Origin: Sporosarcina sp. NCCP-2716 | GTDB lineage: Bacteria > Bacillota > Bacilli > Bacillales_A > Planococcaceae | NCBI RefSeq assembly: GCF_023707985.1 | Contig: NZ_BRCF01000001.1 | Coordinates: forward strand, 307,967 to 371,966 | DNA length: 64,000 nt | Direction: 5' to 3' | In this document: piece by piece, positions 47,537 to 56,838 of the stretch | Position numbering within the stretch: position 1 is the stretch's first letter | How the letters are laid out: every line of letters starts with the position of its first letter | Made by a program: the position numbers and the translations under genes | Notes under the pieces: model-generated | Told to the model about the DNA's origin: nothing | Database searches by the model: none | What the model saw: only the letters and a program-made list of their open reading frames with translations

Positions 47537-48082
47537 CTGAAGAATCTACGTCAAGTCGTAACGAAAGCGATCATCGCAAAGGGGAAGCAGCGCACAGAGA
47601 AGGAAGTCACGCTCACGCCGCCGAACCGTCCGTCTAGCATCCTCGGCTGCTGGGTCATCAACCACACCCACAGCGCGAAGAAGTCAGGGTCCTCTATCGA
47701 AGTGACAGGGAAGTTCGACGTCAACGTATGGTACTCCCACCACGATCATTCCAAGACATCGGTGTTCACGGAGACGGTTGCATACAAAGACACGATCAAA
47801 CTCCGTTATCGCGATGAGCCATCGTCTTCCAAAGAGGAAATCCGCGTCGAAGTGCTCCAGCAGCCGAACTGTACGGAAGCCATCATCTCGGAATGCCAGC
47901 AGAACTTCCAGATCAAAGTGGAACGCGAGCTGCTCGCAGAGGTGATCGGGGAGACGAAAGTGCTGATCACGGTCCACTCGAATGAGCTGGAGGAAGACTG
48001 GTCGTTCGACGACGAATCGACGAATGAGCAGCATGCAAGCCAAGGAAGCAGCCGACAGGGTAACGATCATTCGCCATTTTAA
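47537..48082 (+). CDS. cotE: Outer spore coat morphogenetic protein CotE (CTG start)
   Basis: Organises outer coat assembly around the forespore. Translating upstream of the first in-frame GTG (47702) gives a conserved N-terminus: KNLRQVVTKAIIAKGK and RPSSILGCWVINH align with B. subtilis CotE. The only sensible start is CTG 47537, 7 nt after AAGGAGG (47523-47529); no ATG, GTG or TTG lies in frame between the ricA terminator and 47537. From CTG the protein is 181 aa, the B. subtilis length. NVWYSHHDHSKTSVFTETV, IKLRYRD and VLQQPNC are family hallmarks; the tail is acidic then Ser/Gln/Gly-rich. Confidence 0.9.
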   Translation: MKNLRQVVTKAIIAKGKQRTEKEVTLTPPNRPSSILGCWVINHTHSAKKSGSSIEVTGKFDVNVWYSHHDHSKTSVFTETVAYKDTIKLRYRDEPSSSKEEIRVEVLQQPNCTEAIISECQQNFQIKVERELLAEVIGETKVLITVHSNELEEDWSFDDESTNEQHASQGSSRQGNDHSPF

Positions 48083-48110
48083 AGCCGAAGCTTGTTTTCG
48101 GCTTTTTCTT
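48081..48110 (+). terminator. cotE terminator
   Basis: AAAGCCGAA and TTCGGCTTT pair across a 7-nt loop, continuing into TTTCTTTTTG. Confidence 0.9.
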
Positions 48111-48160
48111 TTTGTCCGCTGCCGGAGCTGCACATCGGTCTACGGGAGGGAACAGATTCT

Positions 48161-48168
48161 GTTATACT
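48161..48168 (+). promoter_or_regulatory. Candidate extended -10 of mutS
   Basis: TGTTATACT (TG at 48160-48161, TATACT 48163-48168) 34 bp before mutS is an extended -10; no clear -35 is seen. Confidence 0.4.
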
Positions 48169-48201
48169 AAAGGAATACTATTATGCTGTGAGGGAATCAG
48201 A

Positions 48202-50763
48202 ATGACAACCTATACTCCAATGATGCAACAATATATGCAAGTGAAATCCCAGCACGAAGACGCATTCCTGTTCTTCCGGCTCGGAGATTTCTATGAAATG
48301 TTCTTTTCGGATGCAACTGAAGCGTCCCATCTGCTCGAAATCACGCTGACAAGCCGGGAAGGCGGCGAATCGGGACGCATCCCGATGTGCGGAGTGCCTT
48401 ACCATTCGGCACAAGGGTATATCGAGACGCTCGTCAGTAAAGGACACAAGGTCGCCATCTGCGAGCAGACCGAAGATCCGCGGCAAGTGAAAGGCCTCGT
48501 CAAACGGGAGGTCGTCCGCGTCATCACCCCCGGGACGATCACGGAAGGCAAGAGCATCGATGCCCGTTCCAACAACTATATCGGCTCCGTGAACAGGATC
48601 AGCGGCACGGCGTACGCCATCTCCTATCTTGACCTCGCTACAGGCGAAGGGACTGTCGAGTACATCGAGGGGGATGAAAACACGATCGTCCAGGCGATCG
48701 ATTCGCTCGGCATGAAAGAAACAGTGGTCGACGAACAGCTGCAGATTATGCTCAGCGACGCAGCCGGCAGCAAAGGGATCGTCCTGTCGATCTGCGACGG
48801 GGACAGCTGCAGCCCGCACGGACGCGACCTGTTCCAAGACTTGCCGTCAGCCGCCGTCGCTGCAGGGAAGCGGCTCGTCGCCTACTTGCAGCAGACACAG
48901 AAATCGTCGCTTGATCATCTGCAGCCGTTCCGCTTCCTTGCACGTGAAGCGAAGCTGTCGATCGACGCCAACTCGATGCGGAACCTGGAACTGATCCAGT
49001 CGATCCGCTCCGGAGGCAAGGAAGGCACGCTCTTCTGGCTGCTCGACGAAACGAGCACTGCGATGGGTGCACGCAAACTGAAGACGTGGATCCGGCAGCC
49101 GCTCGCCGACCGGCCTGAAATCGAACGCCGGCTGGATACGGTCGGTGAACTGATCGATGCCTTCTTCCTGCGGGATGAACTGAAAACGTCATTGCGGGAC
49201 GTGTATGACCTCGAGCGGCTTGCGGGCAGATTATCGATGGGAAGTGCTAGTGCAAGGGACCTCGCGCAGCTGCGCAACTCCCTCCGCGTCATCCCGTCCC
49301 TGAAAGCGCTGCTGGCAGAATCGGACAAGGAGCACTTGCGGGCGTTCTCGGAACGGATCAGCCCATGCGACGAACAATGCCAGATTCTCGAACAGGCGAT
49401 CGCGGAATCACCTCCGCTTTCGGCGAAAGAAGGCGGCATCATCAAGGACGGTTTCCACGGACAGCTGGATACATACCGGGACGCCTCGAAGAACGGCAAG
49501 CTGTGGCTCGCGGAGCTTGAGAAGAAAGAGCGGGAACTGACGGGCATCAAAGGGCTGAAAATCGGCTACAACCGCATCTTCGGCTACTTCATTGAAATCA
49601 CGAAGTCGAACCTCCACTTGGCGGACCTCTCCCGCTACGAGCGGAAACAGACACTCGCCAACTGCGAACGGTATATCACGCCAGAACTGAAAGAGAAAGA
49701 AGAGCTGATCCTCAGTGCGGAATCGCAGAGCCTGGACCTTGAGTATTCCCTCTTCACACAAGTGAGGGAAGAGCTGAAAGAAGGCATCGGGGACATCCAG
49801 CAGCTTGCGTCGGTCATCAGTGAGCTAGATGTGCTTACCGCCTTCGCCGAAGTGTCCGAATCACGGCAATACGTGAAACCGCAGTTCACCGAAGGGAAAA
49901 CGCTCGAAATCCGGAACGGCCGTCATCCGGTCGTCGAGAAGATGATGGACCATTCGCTTTACGTCCCGAACAGCTGCACACTGACGGAAGAGGCGAACAT
50001 GCTGCTCATCACGGGGCCGAACATGTCCGGGAAGAGCACGTTCATGCGCCAGGTCGCCCTGACAGCTATCATGGCGCAGATCGGCTGTTACGTCCCTTGC
50101 GAGTCCGCACGCCTGCCGATCACCGATCAGATCTTCACGAGGATCGGTGCAGCCGATGACGTCGCTTCCGGCCAGAGTACGTTCATGATGGAAATGCTCG
50201 AATCCCAGCAGGCGATCGCCCATGCGACCGACCGCAGCCTGCTGCTGTTCGACGAGATCGGCCGCGGGACATCGACATATGACGGGATGGCGCTCGCACA
50301 GGCGATGATGGAATACATCCACGATGAAATCGGCGCGAATACGCTCTTCTCCACCCATTATCATGAATTGACAGCGCTCGATCAGGAACTGGACAGACTG
50401 GTGAACGTCCATGTCGCTGCGATGGAGCAGGAAGGCAAAGTCGTCTTCCTGCACAAAGTGATGGCGGGGCCGGCTGACCGCAGCTACGGTATCCACGTAG
50501 CTGAACTTGCAGGACTGCCGACCGCTTTGCTGACGCGCGCCCGCATACTTTTGGAAGGTTTCGAGAGCCAGCGGACCGACGAGCAGAGCAGTGCACCGGC
50601 AAGTGAGCAGATCAGCTTCTTCGACTTCGCGCCGGAAGAACCGGAGGAAGTCCCGGCCGGACAAGCGGAAGTGCTGCAGCAGATCAGCGGATTGGACGCA
50701 GCAAACACGACCCCGCTCCAGGCGCTGCAGCTGCTGTTCGAACTGAAAGCCAAGCTGAAGTGA
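48202..50763 (+). CDS. mutS: DNA mismatch repair protein MutS
   Basis: Mismatch recognition ATPase of 853 aa. The mismatch-binding Phe-x-Glu sits in GDFYEMFF (about residues 33-40); the ATPase has GPNMSGKSTFMRQ, DEIGRGTSTYDGMAL and STHYHELTAL. The C-terminus is Glu/Gln-rich before a LQLLFELKAKL end that resembles tetramerisation/clamp contacts. ATG 48202 is preferred; the frame extends to 48112 but that would cover the promoter. MutL follows 16 nt downstream. Confidence 0.97.
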   Translation: MTTYTPMMQQYMQVKSQHEDAFLFFRLGDFYEMFFSDATEASHLLEITLTSREGGESGRIPMCGVPYHSAQGYIETLVSKGHKVAICEQTEDPRQVKGLVKREVVRVITPGTITEGKSIDARSNNYIGSVNRISGTAYAISYLDLATGEGTVEYIEGDENTIVQAIDSLGMKETVVDEQLQIMLSDAAGSKGIVLSICDGDSCSPHGRDLFQDLPSAAVAAGKRLVAYLQQTQKSSLDHLQPFRFLAREAKLSIDANSMRNLELIQSIRSGGKEGTLFWLLDETSTAMGARKLKTWIRQPLADRPEIERRLDTVGELIDAFFLRDELKTSLRDVYDLERLAGRLSMGSASARDLAQLRNSLRVIPSLKALLAESDKEHLRAFSERISPCDEQCQILEQAIAESPPLSAKEGGIIKDGFHGQLDTYRDASKNGKLWLAELEKKERELTGIKGLKIGYNRIFGYFIEITKSNLHLADLSRYERKQTLANCERYITPELKEKEELILSAESQSLDLEYSLFTQVREELKEGIGDIQQLASVISELDVLTAFAEVSESRQYVKPQFTEGKTLEIRNGRHPVVEKMMDHSLYVPNSCTLTEEANMLLITGPNMSGKSTFMRQVALTAIMAQIGCYVPCESARLPITDQIFTRIGAADDVASGQSTFMMEMLESQQAIAHATDRSLLLFDEIGRGTSTYDGMALAQAMMEYIHDEIGANTLFSTHYHELTALDQELDRLVNVHVAAMEQEGKVVFLHKVMAGPADRSYGIHVAELAGLPTALLTRARILLEGFESQRTDEQSSAPASEQISFFDFAPEEPEEVPAGQAEVLQQISGLDAANTTPLQALQLLFELKAKLK

Positions 50764-50779
50764 GAAAGGAAGTGGCACT

Positions 50780-52669
50780 ATGGACATCATTAAAGTGATG
50801 GATGCTCCGCTTGCCAACAAGATCGCGGCCGGTGAAGTCGTGGAACGTCCGGCTTCAATCGTCAAGGAGCTTGTGGAGAACTCGATCGATGCCGGCAGTT
50901 CATCCATCGAGATCACGCTTGAGGAAGCTGGTCTGACGAGCATCCGTGTCACCGATAACGGCAAAGGGATGAGCCCGGCGGACGCGTTGCGGTCGTTTGA
51001 ACGTCACGCGACGAGCAAGCTGGACAACGAACACGATCTGTTCCGCATCCGGACACTCGGATTCCGAGGCGAGGCACTCGCGAGTATTACGGCCGTCTCG
51101 AAAGTGCACCTATGGACGTCGGACGGCGCGGAAGGATGCGAAGTGCTGATCGAAGGCGGCCGCGTGACCGACAGCCGGTCCGCAGCGCTGCGGAAAGGGA
51201 CGGATATTACTGTTTCACAGGTCTTCTTCAATACGCCCGCACGACTGAAATATATGAAGACCATCCAGACGGAACTCGGCCATACGATCGATCTCGTCAA
51301 CAGGCTCGCAATCAGCCATCCGAAGATCTCCTTCCGTCTCACCCATGCCCAGCATCTGCTGCTGAAAACGACCGGTTCCGGTGATCTGCTGCGCGTCCTG
51401 TCCGATGTGTACGGAATGGCCGTTGCTAAAAAAATGATTCCGTTTGAGGCGGAAAACGCCGATTACAAGGTAAAAGGATATGTGACGCTGCCTGAGATGA
51501 CACGGGCGTCGAAAAACTACATGACCGTCCTGATCAACGGCCGGTGGGTCAAAAGCTATACGGTGAACAAGGCGGTGCTCGATGCACTCCATACGTATTT
51601 GCCGATCGGCCGCTTTCCAATCGCTGTCGTGGAAGTGGAGGCAGATCCGTACTTGACGGATGTCAATGTCCATCCGTCCAAGCAGTTCATCAAAGTGAGC
51701 AAAGAAGGGGAACTGCTCAATGCAGTCCGGGAAGGGGTTCACCAGGCGGTCAGACGGGCGATGATCATCCCGGACGCAGCCCCGACAGCACCGAAACCGA
51801 AAAGAGTGAACAGTGTGCAGGAATCCTTCTGGAAACGTCCGGAAGCCCCCGTCCATGCAAGTGAACCTTCCGCGGCGCCGGAGGAGTATGCGGAAGTGAC
51901 CCCGCGGTCATGGTCGGTGGAGGAAACAGAATCCCGTATAACGGAACAATCCGGACAGGTGACAGTTCCGCACGAGGACCGTTCTGAAGAGTCAGGTATG
52001 CCGGAATCTGTGCGTTCAGCCGAGGGAGACATGCGGCAGGATGGATCGGCTGCCGCTGCCGATCCTGCAGAAAAGAGCCGTCCCGATTTCCCGGCTCTAC
52101 TGCCGGTCGGACAGGTCCACGGTACGTATATCGTGGCGCAGAATGAAGACGGTTTCTACCTGATCGACCAGCACGCCGCACAGGAACGCATCAAGTATGA
52201 GTATTTCCGCGACAAAATTGCAGAAGTCGATCATCAGGAACGGCAGATGCTGCTGATGCCGCTCATCTTCCATTACTCGGCAGATGAACAGCTGAAGATC
52301 GAAGAACGGCTTGAGGCCTTGCAGGAAGTGGGTATCTATCTGGAAAGTTTCGGTCCTTCCTCCTACACGGTGAAGGAATATCCGTCCTGGTTTCCGCCAG
52401 CTGAAGCCTCTTCCATCATCGAAGAAATGATCGAGCAGGTGCTGCATACGAAACAGGTCGATATCGCCAAGCTGCGGGAGGAGACCGCAATCATGATGAG
52501 CTGCAAACGGTCCATCAAAGCGAATCATTACTTGACAGCCGGAGATATGCAGCGGCTCCTGAAAGACTTGGGCGACGCGGACAATCCGTATACGTGCCCG
52601 CACGGAAGACCGGTGCTCATCCATTTCACGACGCACGAACTGGAAAAGATGTTCAAGCGTGTGATGTAA
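50780..52669 (+). CDS. mutL: DNA mismatch repair endonuclease MutL
   Basis: GHKL ATPase of 629 aa: NKIAAGEVVERPASIVKELV, NSIDAG, DNGKGM and GFRGEALAS at the N-terminus. The C-terminal domain keeps the endonuclease metal motif DQHAAQERIKYE and CPHGRP, so nicking activity is expected (no MutH in Gram-positives). The middle (about 335-440) is a variable acidic linker. ATG 50780 follows GAAAGGAAG. Confidence 0.97.
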   Translation: MDIIKVMDAPLANKIAAGEVVERPASIVKELVENSIDAGSSSIEITLEEAGLTSIRVTDNGKGMSPADALRSFERHATSKLDNEHDLFRIRTLGFRGEALASITAVSKVHLWTSDGAEGCEVLIEGGRVTDSRSAALRKGTDITVSQVFFNTPARLKYMKTIQTELGHTIDLVNRLAISHPKISFRLTHAQHLLLKTTGSGDLLRVLSDVYGMAVAKKMIPFEAENADYKVKGYVTLPEMTRASKNYMTVLINGRWVKSYTVNKAVLDALHTYLPIGRFPIAVVEVEADPYLTDVNVHPSKQFIKVSKEGELLNAVREGVHQAVRRAMIIPDAAPTAPKPKRVNSVQESFWKRPEAPVHASEPSAAPEEYAEVTPRSWSVEETESRITEQSGQVTVPHEDRSEESGMPESVRSAEGDMRQDGSAAAADPAEKSRPDFPALLPVGQVHGTYIVAQNEDGFYLIDQHAAQERIKYEYFRDKIAEVDHQERQMLLMPLIFHYSADEQLKIEERLEALQEVGIYLESFGPSSYTVKEYPSWFPPAEASSIIEEMIEQVLHTKQVDIAKLREETAIMMSCKRSIKANHYLTAGDMQRLLKDLGDADNPYTCPHGRPVLIHFTTHELEKMFKRVM

Positions 52670-52686
52670 GAGAGGGAGGAACTGAA

Positions 52687-53604
52687 ATGATCACAGAAGT
52701 GGTAATGATGTCGGACGGCACGCCGATCGAAGTCCTTTCCGTCATGCCGGAAGGGACGCCGAAGGCCCATATCCATCTCGTCCACGGGATGGCCGAGCAC
52801 ATCGGGCGCTATGAGCGGACAGCCGAACTGCTTGCGGCGCAAGGATATGCCGTGACAGGACACAACCAGCGCGGCCACGGGGGGCTTGCTGAGAAAGCCG
52901 GGCAGCTCGGTGATTTCGAAGACGGCGTCACGTTCGACCGGCTCGTTGAGGACGTGCGTGAAGTGCTGAATGTGTTCAAGCTGCGCCGTGGCGGACTGAA
53001 AACCATCCTGTTCGGCCACAGCATGGGTTCCTTCGTCGTCCGCAGGTTCGCCCAGCTGTACGGCCGGGAGATCGAAGGACTGATCTGCTCAGGAACCGCA
53101 GGGAAACCGGGAGCGACAGCAGCAGGCGGCATCGCCCTGTCCTCGGTGCTTTCCGCGAAAGACGGCAGGCATGCACCGAGTCATGTACTGAATACCCTCG
53201 GCTTCGGCAGCTACAACCGGACGATCGACAACCCGGAAACGCCGTTCGACTGGCTGTCCACTGATAAGGAAACCGTTCAGGCATACATCGATGATCCGCT
53301 GTCGGGAGCAGTTTCGACGAATGCATTTTTCAGGGTGCTGTTCGAGGGGCTGAATACGATCAGTTCGGCCGGCAGCAACAGCACCGTGCCGAGCGGGCTG
53401 CCGGTACTCTTTTTCTCCGGCAGCAGCGATCCGGTCGGCAATATGGGCAGCGGAGTCTTCGAAGCTGCCGGACTGTTCAGCTCTGCAGGTGTCCGGGACG
53501 TCACGGTCTTTCTGGCGGAAGGTGAACGGCACGAGACTTTGTCGGGACCGCCTTCCGATCTCGTGCTTCCGATGATGACCGACTGGATATCGAAGCGATG
53601 GTGA
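52687..53604 (+). CDS. Alpha/beta hydrolase, monoacylglycerol lipase-like
   Basis: A 305-aa serine hydrolase of the lysophospholipase/monoglyceride lipase group. HLVHGMAEHIGRY forms the oxyanion region, GHSMGSFV (about 117-124) carries the nucleophile Ser, and HETLSGPP near the C-terminus carries the His. No signal peptide. ATG 52687 follows GAGGGAGGA. It is inserted between mutL and miaA and overlaps miaA by 7 nt. Substrate unknown. Confidence 0.88.
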   Translation: MITEVVMMSDGTPIEVLSVMPEGTPKAHIHLVHGMAEHIGRYERTAELLAAQGYAVTGHNQRGHGGLAEKAGQLGDFEDGVTFDRLVEDVREVLNVFKLRRGGLKTILFGHSMGSFVVRRFAQLYGREIEGLICSGTAGKPGATAAGGIALSSVLSAKDGRHAPSHVLNTLGFGSYNRTIDNPETPFDWLSTDKETVQAYIDDPLSGAVSTNAFFRVLFEGLNTISSAGSNSTVPSGLPVLFFSGSSDPVGNMGSGVFEAAGLFSSAGVRDVTVFLAEGERHETLSGPPSDLVLPMMTDWISKRW

Positions 53605-54569
53605 TTCCATTCGATGCAGTCGTCATCGTCGGTCCGACCGCTTCCGGCAAGACGGACACAGCCGTCCGCCTCGCCGGCTGTCTCGGCGGGGAGGTCATCA
53701 ACGGGGATGCGATGCAGGTATATCGCGGCCTGGACATCGGCACTGCCAAGATCACTGCTGATGAGATGAAAGGAATCCCGCACCATCTGTTCGACATCAA
53801 GGCTCCGGATGAACCGTTTTCCGCTGCCGAGTATCAGCGGACCGTCCGGCTGAAGATCGAGGAGATCCGACGGCGGGGGAAACTGCCGATCGTCGTCGGG
53901 GGGACCGGCCTCTACATCCAGTCGGTCCTCTATGATTACCGGTTCACGGAAGCTGCAGGGGACGAGCAGGTGCGTGCCCGGCTCGAACAGGAGCTCGCGG
54001 ACTTCGGCGCGGACGTCCTGCACAGCAGGCTCAAGGAAATCGATCCGGTCAGCGCAGGGAAAATCCACCCGAATAACCACCGCCGTCTCGTCCGGGCTCT
54101 CGAAATAATCGAAGTGACCGGGTCGACGAAAGCGGAACAGGAAGCAGGAGCAGGAGCCGCCCCTATCTATCAGGCACTCATAGTCGGACTCGATATGCCC
54201 CGCGACGTTCTCTACGCGCGGATCGACCGGCGGGTGGACATGATGATGGACGCCGGTCTGCTGGCGGAAGTGGAAGGTTTGCGGGATTCAGGATTACGGG
54301 ACGTCCAGTCGGTGCAGGCGATCGGCTACAAAGAGCTGTATGATGCGCTCGACGGCAGGCAGACTGCAGAGGTAGCTGTGGAACTCATTAAGAGGAATAC
54401 ACGCCGCTATGCGAAACGGCAGATGACCTATTTCAGGAATAAGCTGCCGGTCATCTGGATGGATGCCACGCTCGGCAGCACTGCAGTCGTCCAAGAGATT
54501 TGCAAGTATATGAAGGACTTTGCGGAAGAGACGCCGAATAAAGAAACAAGCTCTGAAGAAAAACAATAA
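53598..54569 (+). CDS. miaA: tRNA dimethylallyltransferase
   Basis: Adds the isopentenyl group to A37 of tRNAs reading UNN codons. P-loop GPTASGKTDTA, NGDAMQVYRGLDIGTAK, HHLFDI, GGTGLYIQ and RRLVRALEI are all present; length 323 aa. ATG 53598 lies inside the preceding hydrolase gene. Its pathway partner miaB is missing from its usual place upstream of ricA. Confidence 0.96.
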   Translation: MVIPFDAVVIVGPTASGKTDTAVRLAGCLGGEVINGDAMQVYRGLDIGTAKITADEMKGIPHHLFDIKAPDEPFSAAEYQRTVRLKIEEIRRRGKLPIVVGGTGLYIQSVLYDYRFTEAAGDEQVRARLEQELADFGADVLHSRLKEIDPVSAGKIHPNNHRRLVRALEIIEVTGSTKAEQEAGAGAAPIYQALIVGLDMPRDVLYARIDRRVDMMMDAGLLAEVEGLRDSGLRDVQSVQAIGYKELYDALDGRQTAEVAVELIKRNTRRYAKRQMTYFRNKLPVIWMDATLGSTAVVQEICKYMKDFAEETPNKETSSEEKQ

Positions 54570-54584
54570 TAGGGGGATTCCGCA

Positions 54585-54809
54585 GTGTCAAACGCCAATA
54601 TGCAAGATGTCTTTTTGAACTCACTCAGAAAGAACAGCACGTTCGTCACCATTTTCCTGACGAACGGCTTCCAGCTGAAAGGGCTGATCAAGTCCTATGA
54701 TAATTACACTGTCCTGCTGGAATCCGACGGCAAGCAGCAGCTCATCTACAAGCATGCCATCTCGACCTATGTACCGGCGAAACCGGTCATCCTGAAAGAA
54801 GAACAGTAA
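54585..54809 (+). CDS. hfq: RNA chaperone Hfq
   Basis: A 74-aa Sm-like protein: [39 protein letters not shown] and the Sm2 motif [12 protein letters not shown] 54585 with AGGGGG upstream. It follows miaA as in most bacteria. Confidence 0.97.
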   Translation: MSNANMQDVFLNSLRKNSTFVTIFLTNGFQLKGLIKSYDNYTVLLESDGKQQLIYKHAISTYVPAKPVILKEEQ

Positions 54810-54834
54810 AAAAAGGCCATGACGGCCTTTTTTT
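54808..54834. terminator. Bidirectional terminator between hfq and the TRIC gene
   Basis: AAAAAAAGGCC, loop ATGAC, GGCCTTTTTTT. The A- and T-tracts on both sides let it serve hfq (+) and the convergent membrane protein gene (-). Confidence 0.93.
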
Positions 54835-55438
54835 ATTTGGACAGCAATGACCGCTGCGGCAGCTGCCAGTGGAACTTGATCGACAGCATCCGCAGGGCGG
54901 CCGTCACGACGAGCAGGACATAGAGCGCAGCGTCATGGACGTACGTATCAAAACCGACAATCAGACCGGCAAGCGCGGCCCACACTGCATATATATCACT
55001 TTTGAATACAAGCGGCTGGCGGCCTGCGAGCAAATCGCGGATCACTCCGCCGCCTGCTCCGGTCAAGACGGCTGCAGCGACGACCGCGAACAGAGACATG
55101 TCAAGTTCGACAGCCATCAGTGCTCCCTGGATTGCAAACGCTGCAAGTCCGACGGCATCGAAGTAAGATCCCCAGCGGTTCCATGTCTTCAGCAAATAGC
55201 CCGAAAAGAAAAAGATCACACCAATAAGCACAGATGCCACGAGGAAAAACATCTCCTGCCCCCACAGCACGGAGACCGGCACACCGATGAACACGTTGCG
55301 CACCGCGCCGCCGCCGAACGCCGTCACCATTCCGAGAATATACACACCAAACATATCAAAGTCCTCTTCCATCGCTACAATCGCCCCTGAAATCGCAAAA
55401 GCGGCTGTGCCGATCAGACTGAAAACATCCCACGTCAC
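54833..55438 (-). CDS. TRIC-family (UPF0126) membrane protein
   Basis: A 201-aa protein with about six to seven membrane helices in two repeated halves. Each half has a Gly-rich turn (AFGGGAVRNV and GAGGGVIRDLLAGRQP), the mark of prokaryotic TRIC-type cation channels (YvgT/YicG relatives). GTG start at 55438, with GGAGG about 9 nt upstream. It is the only minus-strand gene in the first 57 kb. Physiological role not known. Confidence 0.88.
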   Translation of the reverse strand: MTWDVFSLIGTAAFAISGAIVAMEEDFDMFGVYILGMVTAFGGGAVRNVFIGVPVSVLWGQEMFFLVASVLIGVIFFFSGYLLKTWNRWGSYFDAVGLAAFAIQGALMAVELDMSLFAVVAAAVLTGAGGGVIRDLLAGRQPLVFKSDIYAVWAALAGLIVGFDTYVHDAALYVLLVVTAALRMLSIKFHWQLPQRSLLSK

Positions 55439-55491
55439 TGAATCGTGCCTCCGTTCTTATCCCCAAACAATTGAACATACAGGCTCTATCA

Positions 55492-55520
55492 TTTACCAGT
55501 GCGTCCCGAACTGCTAAAAT
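55492..55520 (+). promoter_or_regulatory. ynbB promoter
   Basis: TTTACC (55492-55497), a 17-bp spacer and TAAAAT (55515-55520). The -10 lies inside CTGCT-AAAATG-AGCAG (55511-55526), a short inverted repeat. Confidence 0.55.
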
Positions 55521-55557
55521 GAGCAGTGAACTTACGGTAAAGAATGGAGCATCCTGA

Positions 55558-56820
55558 ATGAGTATACAGCAATTGAACGACGAAATCCTGCAGCGTTCGG
55601 AAAAAATCGAAACGGACATCCGCCCGTATACACGCGAAACAGAGCGGATTGCGCTTTTCAACCAGCAGAAAGTGCTGTCCGCCTTCCGCAATAACCGCGT
55701 CAGCGACTTCCATCTGAACGGGTCCACAGGCTACGGCTACGATGATACCGGCCGCGATGTACTTGAGCGTGTCTACGCCGATACGTTCGGTGCGGAAGCC
55801 TGCCTCGTGCGCGGCCAGATCATCTCCGGCACGCACGCCATCGCCATCGCGCTGTTCGGCATCCTGCGCCCCGGCGACGAACTGCTCTATGTAACCGGGA
55901 AACCGTACGACACACTGGAATCGATCGTATCGGGGGGCGAAAAGGACACCGGCTCCCTGCGAGACCTGTCGATCGGCTACCATCATGTCGACCTGCGCGC
56001 GGACGGCAGTGTGGATTTCGATGAAGTGGAGCGTAATATCAGCCCGGCAACGAAAGTGATCGCCATCCAGCGTTCCCGCGGCTATGCGGACCGGCCTTCC
56101 TTCACCATCGAAGACATCCGTGACATGGCAGAGCGCATCAAATCGAAACATCCAGATATCATCCTATTCACAGACAACTGCTACGGTGAATTCACCGAAG
56201 AACGCGAACCGACAGAAGTTGGCGTCGATATCATGGCCGGCTCCCTCATCAAAAACCCGGGCGGCGGCCTCGCACGCACGGGCGGCTACATCGCCGGCCG
56301 GGCGGATCTCATCGAGAAGTGCAGCTACCGCATGACATCTCCGGGTCTCGGCTCCGAAGCCGGTGCCTCCCTCGATACCTTAAGGGAGATGTACCAGGGC
56401 TTTTTCCTGGCGCCGCACGTCGTCAGCCAGGCAGTCAAAGGCGCCCAATTCACCGCCGGGATGCTCGCGTCCTACGGCTTGAAGACGTCGCCGCACTATT
56501 CGGCAAAACGCACCGATCTGATTCAGTCGGTCTCGTTCGACAGCGCCGAGCAGATGATCGCTTTCTGCCAGACGATCCAGGCCAATTCGCCGATCGACTC
56601 CCACGTCAGCCCGGTCCCTTCCTATATGCCGGGCTACGCGGATGATGTCATAATGGCGGCCGGCACGTTCATCCAGGGATCCAGCATCGAACTGACCGCG
56701 GACGGCCCGCTGCGCCCGCCGTACACGGCCTACGTACAGGGCGGCCTGACGTACGAACATGTCAAAGCCGCCATCCTCTCCTCCGTCGGACGGCTCGAGG
56801 AACTCGGCCTCATCCAGTGA
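55558..56820 (+). CDS. ynbB: PLP-dependent methionine gamma-lyase-like protein YnbB
   Basis: A 420-aa cystathionine/methionine gamma-lyase-related enzyme, also called aluminium resistance protein family. PLP lysine is Lys232 in GSLIKNPGGGLA; TDNCYGEF and TGYGYDDTGRD are characteristic. In B. subtilis it precedes glnR-glnA; here no glnRA follows and lexA is next. The reaction is not established for this subfamily. Confidence 0.9.
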   Translation: MSIQQLNDEILQRSEKIETDIRPYTRETERIALFNQQKVLSAFRNNRVSDFHLNGSTGYGYDDTGRDVLERVYADTFGAEACLVRGQIISGTHAIAIALFGILRPGDELLYVTGKPYDTLESIVSGGEKDTGSLRDLSIGYHHVDLRADGSVDFDEVERNISPATKVIAIQRSRGYADRPSFTIEDIRDMAERIKSKHPDIILFTDNCYGEFTEEREPTEVGVDIMAGSLIKNPGGGLARTGGYIAGRADLIEKCSYRMTSPGLGSEAGASLDTLREMYQGFFLAPHVVSQAVKGAQFTAGMLASYGLKTSPHYSAKRTDLIQSVSFDSAEQMIAFCQTIQANSPIDSHVSPVPSYMPGYADDVIMAAGTFIQGSSIELTADGPLRPPYTAYVQGGLTYEHVKAAILSSVGRLEELGLIQ

Positions 56821-56838
56821 CCGGCCGGCGCTGCGGGG

